Of a stretch of DNA of 11,025 nt, positions 7,721 to 11,025 are shown one piece after another. The DNA lies in contig JAEXBC010000412.1 in assembly GCA_023457875.1 (NCBI GenBank), forward strand, positions 1 to 11,025. The letters are read 5' to 3'. Source of the DNA: Bacillota bacterium. GTDB taxonomy: Bacteria; Bacillota; Clostridia; Lachnospirales; Cellulosilyticaceae. How positions within the stretch are numbered: position 1 is the first letter of the stretch; the number at the start of each line of letters is the position of its first letter. The notes under the pieces are model-generated. The model saw only the letters and a program-made list of their open reading frames with translations, searched no databases and was not told the DNA's origin. The position numbers were made by a program, and so were the translations under genes.

Positions 7721-8035
7721 ATGCTACGCCCTGTTGATACACAGACGATTTATCAACAATCACATGAAGTGTCCAATAGACAGCAAGCACAGCTTAGAGG
7801 TGAAATGACGCAACAAGATCAGTTTGCTCATCTTTTACAAAAGGAGACGGCGCAAAAGCAGGAAGTTGTTGTAGAAATTAAACATGACGAGAAAATTGAT
7901 AATCAATTAGATAAGAATAAAAAGAAAAATGACCAATCTAGTACCCGTGATAGAAAAAAAAGTAAGAAAAAGGACGAGTTACCAAAAAAGCAAGGAAGTA
8001 GCACGTCACCTTTGCATTTTGATGCAAGAATATAA
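7721..8035 (+). CDS. Small hydrophilic protein of unknown function downstream of sigD
   Basis: I do not recognise a characterised family. The 104-residue protein starts MLRPVDTQTIYQQS. It is rich in glutamine to about residue 50, very lysine- and aspartate-rich and probably disordered from about 55 to 95, and ends in a short less-charged tail, PLHFDARI. There is no signal peptide or membrane segment. A good Shine-Dalgarno (AAAGGAG, 7707-7713) stands 7 bases before the ATG, and the gene lies 28 bases after sigD and 12 bases before the next gene, so it is very probably translated. My recollection is that similar short proteins ending in a hydrophobic/Asp/Arg-Ile tail occur at this place in other clostridial operons, but this is unverified. 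A link to flagellar function rests on context only. Confidence 0.75.
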   Translation: MLRPVDTQTIYQQSHEVSNRQQAQLRGEMTQQDQFAHLLQKETAQKQEVVVEIKHDEKIDNQLDKNKKKNDQSSTRDRKKSKKKDELPKKQGSSTSPLHFDARI

Positions 8036-8047
8036 AAGGAGAAAAAG

Positions 8048-8491
8048 ATGAGTATTCAAGTAGAAAGTATGCCCATTTTTTGTTTAATATGGATTGTTAT
8101 TGGCGTCATCATTATTGTTGTCGCGATTATAAGGTTAGCCGGCCATGAAGCTGCCGAGGACTATTATGTTAAAATGGCGCAGCAAAATGAAGGGGGGCAT
8201 AAAGAACTAGAGGAATTGTTTAACTATTTTCTTGAGGAAGAAGAAAAGAAGAATCAAGATTTTAGAGAACTAATGATTGGTGTTGCCCAAAATCAAAAGG
8301 TCAGTGACCAAATGACCCATGCAAAAGGCCATGAAATAATAGAATATAAGCGTAAGAACGACAAGGAAGCTTTATATCAAGAGATTATTAGGCAATTTGA
8401 ACAGGGACAAGAGGTTGAAGCCATTGCAAAGAATTTGAAGAAAGGTGTAGGAGAAGTGAAACTGATACTTTCTCTTAATGAGATGAGGTAA
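8048..8491 (+). CDS. Single-pass membrane protein, DUF6115/SwrB (YlxL)-like
   Basis: The 147-residue protein has one N-terminal transmembrane helix (about 9-28, an almost pure I/V stretch) followed by a positive residue, then a charged helical cytoplasmic-looking region. The last 40 residues (about 107-147) look like a small helix-turn-helix: EALYQEIIRQFEQGQ, then VEAIAKNLKKGVGEVKLIL, resembling the C-terminal motif of DUF6115 proteins. In B. subtilis the gene directly after sigD is swrB (ylxL). It encodes a single-pass membrane protein of similar size that promotes flagellar basal-body maturation and type III export. Architecture and synteny suggest this is its counterpart, but I cannot confirm sequence homology by eye. 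AAGGAG (8036-8041) is 6 bases before the ATG. Confidence 0.8.
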   Translation: MSIQVESMPIFCLIWIVIGVIIIVVAIIRLAGHEAAEDYYVKMAQQNEGGHKELEELFNYFLEEEEKKNQDFRELMIGVAQNQKVSDQMTHAKGHEIIEYKRKNDKEALYQEIIRQFEQGQEVEAIAKNLKKGVGEVKLILSLNEMR

Positions 8492-8495
8492 ATTT

Positions 8496-9074
8496 ATGAA
8501 ACAAACAAAAATCACCTTTTGGTTATTAGGATTTGGATTTGGTATCGTTGTATCTGGTATTGTGGGGACCGTCTTTGCACTATATATTAACCAGCAAAAG
8601 AATGATTTTGTAAGTGAAAATATGCAAACACAAGACACCATCACCTCCCCTATCGCCACCAGTGACGAGATAACGACTAGTCGTGATGAGATAAAAAATA
8701 ATGAGGCAATTTCGAAGGAAAGTAATACAGAAGAAGTTTCTAATACAGAAGAAGTTCAAAATCAAGAAGCTCAAAGCCAAGAATTAAAAGAACACGAACT
8801 TCAAGTAGAAAGTCAAGTAGAACCTGACTTATCCCAAGAACAAATACCAACTATTGAAGTAGAACCTATCCAAGTTGAAGTGAACATTCCCACGGGTAGT
8901 AATGCTATGCAAATAGCTGTTATCCTTGAAGAAAAGAAAGTTATAGATAATGCAGTTGCCTTTAAAGATTTTCTGCGTGAGAAGAAAATGACAACGAAGT
9001 TAAAGCAAGGAAAGCTTATGTTGCCACAAAATGCAACCTACGAAGAGGTTCTGGAGTGCCTTTTGGCTAAGTAG
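8496..9074 (+). CDS. Membrane-anchored protein with an MltG/YceG-type LysM-like domain only
   Basis: The 192-residue protein has an N-terminal membrane anchor (about 6-31, glycine-rich, after the short basic start MKQTK). A long acidic Q/E/S/T-rich linker follows (about 35-125) and contains a tandem SNTEEV repeat. The C-terminal domain (about 127-192) includes EVNIPTGSNAMQIAVILEEK, then VIDNAVAFKDFLREK and a closing KLMLPQNATYEEVLECLL. That pattern (IPxGS, IAxxLxxxxVI, FxxFL, LxxG, Y-E-x-hydrophobic) is the LysM-like subdomain that opens the endolytic transglycosylase MltG. The MltG catalytic domain is absent, as the protein ends right after the subdomain. It could bind peptidoglycan outside the membrane, but no enzymatic role is supported. 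It begins 4 bases after the preceding gene with TGAGG (8484-8488) as ribosome binding site. It is the last gene before the rpsB promoter. Confidence 0.8.
   Translation: MKQTKITFWLLGFGFGIVVSGIVGTVFALYINQQKNDFVSENMQTQDTITSPIATSDEITTSRDEIKNNEAISKESNTEEVSNTEEVQNQEAQSQELKEHELQVESQVEPDLSQEQIPTIEVEPIQVEVNIPTGSNAMQIAVILEEKKVIDNAVAFKDFLREKKMTTKLKQGKLMLPQNATYEEVLECLLAK
8723..8756 (+). repeat. Short in-frame tandem repeat (18-base period) in the linker of the MltG-like protein
   Basis: The 16-base unit TAATACAGAAGAAGTT occurs at 8723-8738 and again at 8741-8756. It encodes two SNTEEV copies, and the following residues (QNQEAQSQE) continue the same composition. The 18-base period keeps frame. It looks like slippage in a linker free to vary in length. 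Confidence 0.85.
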
Positions 9075-9121
9075 TAGCTAATAGGCAAGAAATATTTATT
9101 TGAAATATTTACTGAAAGTTA

Positions 9122-9150
9122 TTGCGGTTAATATATATGTATGATATAAT
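9122..9150 (+). promoter_or_regulatory. Vegetative (SigA-type) promoter for rpsB-tsf, extended -10
   Basis: TTGCGG (9122-9127) and a perfect TATAAT (9145-9150) are separated by exactly 17 bases, and TG at 9142-9143 forms an extended -10 element. The stretch upstream (about 9088-9111) is very A/T-rich and could act as an UP element. Transcription would start near 9157, leaving a leader of about 90 bases before the rpsB ATG. A strong promoter is expected for ribosomal genes. Confidence 0.8.
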
Positions 9151-9156
9151 CATTCA

Positions 9157-9248
9157 GAAAAACGCACGCATATAGATGTATTTGTGGGGTGCTAATTTAG
9201 TCCACAAGGATTTAATATATGCGGAGGAAAAAACCAGGAGGTAATACA
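9157..9248 (+). promoter_or_regulatory. Structured 5' leader of rpsB, candidate S2 autoregulatory RNA
   Basis: The leader holds two nested stems. The outer stem pairs CGCATATA (9167-9174) with TATATGCG (9216-9223), 8 perfect base pairs. The inner hairpin pairs TTGTGG (9182-9187) with CCACAA (9202-9207), with possible G-U pairs at each end. The 3' strand of the outer stem runs into a purine-rich GGAGG (9223-9227), and the true Shine-Dalgarno AGGAGGT lies at 9236-9242. Ribosomal protein operons are often controlled by a product binding such a leader, and S2 autoregulation through an rpsB leader is known in gamma-proteobacteria. The pairing is visible here; ligand and function are inferred. Confidence 0.5.
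9236..9242 (+). promoter_or_regulatory. Ribosome binding site that sets the rpsB start at 9249
   Basis: AGGAGGT lies 6 bases before the ATG at 9249. The in-frame ATG at 9219 would add ten residues ([10 protein letters not shown]) that come from translating the leader and this ribosome binding site. It is therefore rejected as the start. Confidence 0.85.
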
Positions 9249-10013
9249 ATGAGTGTAATTTCAATGAAACAATTATTAGAAGCAGGTGTACATTTTGGTC
9301 ACCAAACAAGAAGATGGAATCCTAAAATGAAAGAATACATCTTCACAGAAAGAAATGGTATTTACATTATCGATTTACAAAAAACAGCTAAAAAAGTTGA
9401 TGAAGCATATAATGTTGTTCGTCAAGCAGCAGAAGAAGGCGGAAAAGTATTATTTGTAGGTACAAAAAAACAAGCTCAAGAATCTATTAAGTCTGAAGCT
9501 GAAAGAAGTGGTATGTACTTTGTAAATAATAGATGGTTAGGTGGTATGCTTACTAACTTTTCTACCATTCAAAAAAGAGTTGCTAAGCTTAAACAATTAG
9601 AAACAATGGAACAAGATGGTACATTTGATGTATTACCTAAAAAAGAAGTTATCGAACTTCGTAAAGAAATGGACAAGCTCGAAAAGAATTTAGGTGGTAT
9701 TAAGGAAATGAAAGAGCTTCCTAGCCTTATGTTCGTTGTTGATCCACGCAAAGAAAGAATTGCTATCCAAGAAGCTCATATTTTAGGCATTCCTGTAGTA
9801 GCAATTGTAGATACAAACTGTGATCCAGAAGAAGTAGACTATGTTATTCCAGGTAATGACGATGCTATTCGTGCTGTAAAACTAATTGTTGCTAAAATGG
9901 CAGATGCTATTATTGAAGCAAACCAAGGTGAAATTTTTGAAACATCTACTGAAGAAGCAGAAACAGCTGCGGAGGAAGTAGAAACAGCTACTGAAGAAGC
10001 AATCGCTGAGTAA
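9249..10013 (+). CDS. rpsB: 30S ribosomal protein S2 (uS2)
   Basis: S2 is a late-assembling protein of the small ribosomal subunit. With ATG 9249 the product is 254 residues. It begins [27 protein letters not shown] in outline and carries the family signatures [62 protein letters not shown] and [14 protein letters not shown]. The C-terminus ends in an acidic alanine/glutamate/threonine-rich tail with repeated EEAETA/EEVETA-like units. This is a low-complexity extension beyond the conserved core. Codon choice is strongly biased toward GAA, AAA, GCT and GTT, as in highly expressed genes. It has its own promoter and is followed by tsf after 23 bases. Confidence 0.98.
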   Translation: MSVISMKQLLEAGVHFGHQTRRWNPKMKEYIFTERNGIYIIDLQKTAKKVDEAYNVVRQAAEEGGKVLFVGTKKQAQESIKSEAERSGMYFVNNRWLGGMLTNFSTIQKRVAKLKQLETMEQDGTFDVLPKKEVIELRKEMDKLEKNLGGIKEMKELPSLMFVVDPRKERIAIQEAHILGIPVVAIVDTNCDPEEVDYVIPGNDDAIRAVKLIVAKMADAIIEANQGEIFETSTEEAETAAEEVETATEEAIAE

Positions 10014-10036
10014 TATATAATTGGAGGGAACAAAAA

Positions 10037-10945
10037 ATGGCAATTACTGCTGCTATGGTAAAAGAGTTACGTGAAAGAACACAAGCAGGTATGATGGACT
10101 GCAAAAAAGCATTAAATGAAGTTAATGGTGATATGGAAAAAGCTATTGAGTACTTACGTGAGAATGGTTTAGCTAAAGCTGCTAAAAAAGCTGATCGTAT
10201 TGCTGCAGAAGGTCTTGTAAAAGAAGCAATTGCTGATAATGGCAAAAGGGCTGCAATCGTTGAAGTTAACTCTGAAACTGACTTCGTTGCAAAAAATGAA
10301 CAATTTATTTCTTTTGTTAATAACGTAGCGCAAATCGTTCTTAATAATGATGTGGCTAATGTTGAGGCATTAAAAGCACTTCCTTGGATAGATGATGCAT
10401 CAAAAACAGTTGGTGATGTATTAACAGAAAAAATTTCTACTATTGGTGAAAACCTATCTATTCGTCGTTTCCAAAAAATTTCTACAGAAGGTACACTTGC
10501 TTCGTACACACATGGTGGCGGTAAGATTGTAGTAGTTGTAGAAGTTGATGCTGAAGGCGACAAAGCATATGAAGTAGCAAGAAATGTGGCAATGCAAGTT
10601 GCTGCAGTTAATCCAGAATTTGTTTCAGTTGATCAAGTATCTGAAGAAAAGAAAAATCATGAAAAAGAAATTTTAATGCACCAAGCGCTTAATGAAAATC
10701 CTGGAAAACCAGAAAATATCATTGAGAAAATGGTTATGGGTAGATTAAGTAAGCAACTCAAGGAAATTTGCTTATTAGAGCAAGAATATGTTAAAGATCC
10801 TGATTTAACAGTTGGAAAATATGTTGCAAGTGAGCTTGGTAGTGCAAATTTAGTGAAGTCATTTGTAAGATTTGAAACTGGTGAAGGTATCGATAAGAAA
10901 GAAGAAAATTTTGCTGAAGAAGTAGCAAAACAAATGCAAGGTTAA
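10037..10945 (+). CDS. tsf: Translation elongation factor Ts (EF-Ts)
   Basis: EF-Ts is the nucleotide exchange factor that releases GDP from EF-Tu. The 302-residue length is typical of the two-subdomain form. The N-terminal UBA-like domain (about 1-55) contains VKELRERTQAGMMDCKKAL and the DMEKAIEYLRENGL signature. The core has the EF-Tu-contacting TDFVAKN motif at 81-87. The second half includes HGGGKIVVVVEVDAEG and a C-terminal region with LLEQEYVKDPDLTVGKYV. A GGAGGG Shine-Dalgarno (10023-10028) lies 8 bases before the ATG. It is co-transcribed with rpsB as in most bacteria, and a terminator follows immediately. Confidence 0.98.
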   Translation: MAITAAMVKELRERTQAGMMDCKKALNEVNGDMEKAIEYLRENGLAKAAKKADRIAAEGLVKEAIADNGKRAAIVEVNSETDFVAKNEQFISFVNNVAQIVLNNDVANVEALKALPWIDDASKTVGDVLTEKISTIGENLSIRRFQKISTEGTLASYTHGGGKIVVVVEVDAEGDKAYEVARNVAMQVAAVNPEFVSVDQVSEEKKNHEKEILMHQALNENPGKPENIIEKMVMGRLSKQLKEICLLEQEYVKDPDLTVGKYVASELGSANLVKSFVRFETGEGIDKKEENFAEEVAKQMQG

Positions 10946-10976
10946 TAAAAAAGGGGCACCACGGTGCCTTTTTTTT
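10946..10976 (+). terminator. Rho-independent terminator after tsf
   Basis: GGCAC (10955-10959) pairs with GTGCC (10964-10968) around a four-base loop. The stem is flanked by an A-run upstream (10946-10952) and eight T's downstream (10969-10976) that can extend the pairing. It starts within ten bases of the tsf stop. This ends the rpsB-tsf unit; no gene is visible in the remaining bases. Confidence 0.93.
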
Positions 10977-11025
10977 ATGACTAGAAAGTTCAAAATATAT
11001 CTAGAAATATAGCACTATTTATGAT

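Noticed and set aside
9089..9111. AAATATTT hairpin / direct repeat as a terminator
   Set aside because: The stem is only A-T pairs and no T-run follows; more likely an A/T-rich promoter-upstream region.
9219..9248. Ten-residue N-terminal extension of S2 ([10 protein letters not shown])
   Set aside because: It translates the leader and the AGGAGGT ribosome binding site itself; canonical S2 begins at 9249.
9988..10563. Long minus-strand open frame (191 codons) opposite tsf
   Set aside because: It is a shadow of tsf caused by strong codon bias. It lies wholly opposite a conserved gene, and its translation (S/T/A-rich) resembles no family.
10977..11025. Start of pyrH/frr, which follow tsf in Bacillus
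   Set aside because: A strong terminator follows tsf and the last 49 bases show no start codon with a ribosome binding site; too short to judge.
1..11025. Mobile elements, CRISPR arrays, tRNA/rRNA genes or defence systems
   Set aside because: No transposase, integrase, spaced repeats or RNA-gene signatures were seen. The window is a conserved housekeeping and motility locus in one orientation.

Overview
The window is an AT-rich Firmicutes (Clostridia-type) chromosomal segment in which every supported gene lies on the + strand. It covers the distal part of a flagellar/chemotaxis (fla/che) operon and then the ribosomal protein/elongation factor pair rpsB-tsf. The order flhA-flhF-flhG-cheB-cheA-cheW-cheC-cheD-sigD-(swrB-like)-rpsB-tsf is essentially that of Bacillus subtilis. 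The low GC, the CheA P2 type, CheC plus CheD, and the extra small genes after sigD suggest an anaerobic clostridial lineage, perhaps Lachnospirales. This genus-level guess rests on recall and is uncertain.

Region 1 (1-2571) holds the C-terminal end of FlhA (export gate), then FlhF (SRP-type GTPase) and FlhG (MinD-like ATPase). All are translationally overlapped, and FlhF and FlhG together set flagellar placement and number. Region 2 (2660-6920) is the chemosensory core. CheB here consists of the methylesterase domain only. It is followed by CheA kinase, CheW adaptor, CheC phosphatase (TTG start; first active site altered, second intact) and CheD deamidase. Most junctions are overlaps or short gaps, as expected for one transcript. 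Region 3 (6943-9074) holds the flagellar sigma factor SigD/FliA, a small hydrophilic protein of unknown function, a DUF6115/SwrB-like single-pass membrane protein, and a membrane-anchored protein that carries only an MltG-type LysM-like domain.

Region 4 (9075-11025) starts with a 174-base intergenic segment. It contains a strong extended -10 promoter and a leader with two nested stems upstream of rpsB, a candidate S2-responsive autoregulatory RNA. rpsB and tsf follow, then a clear intrinsic terminator. The last ~49 bases hold no recognisable feature.

No mobile elements, tRNA/rRNA genes or CRISPR arrays were seen, and nothing looks like a wholly new system. The points most worth a second look are the receiver-less CheB, the rpsB leader, the three poorly described small genes between sigD and rpsB, and the degenerate first site of CheC.
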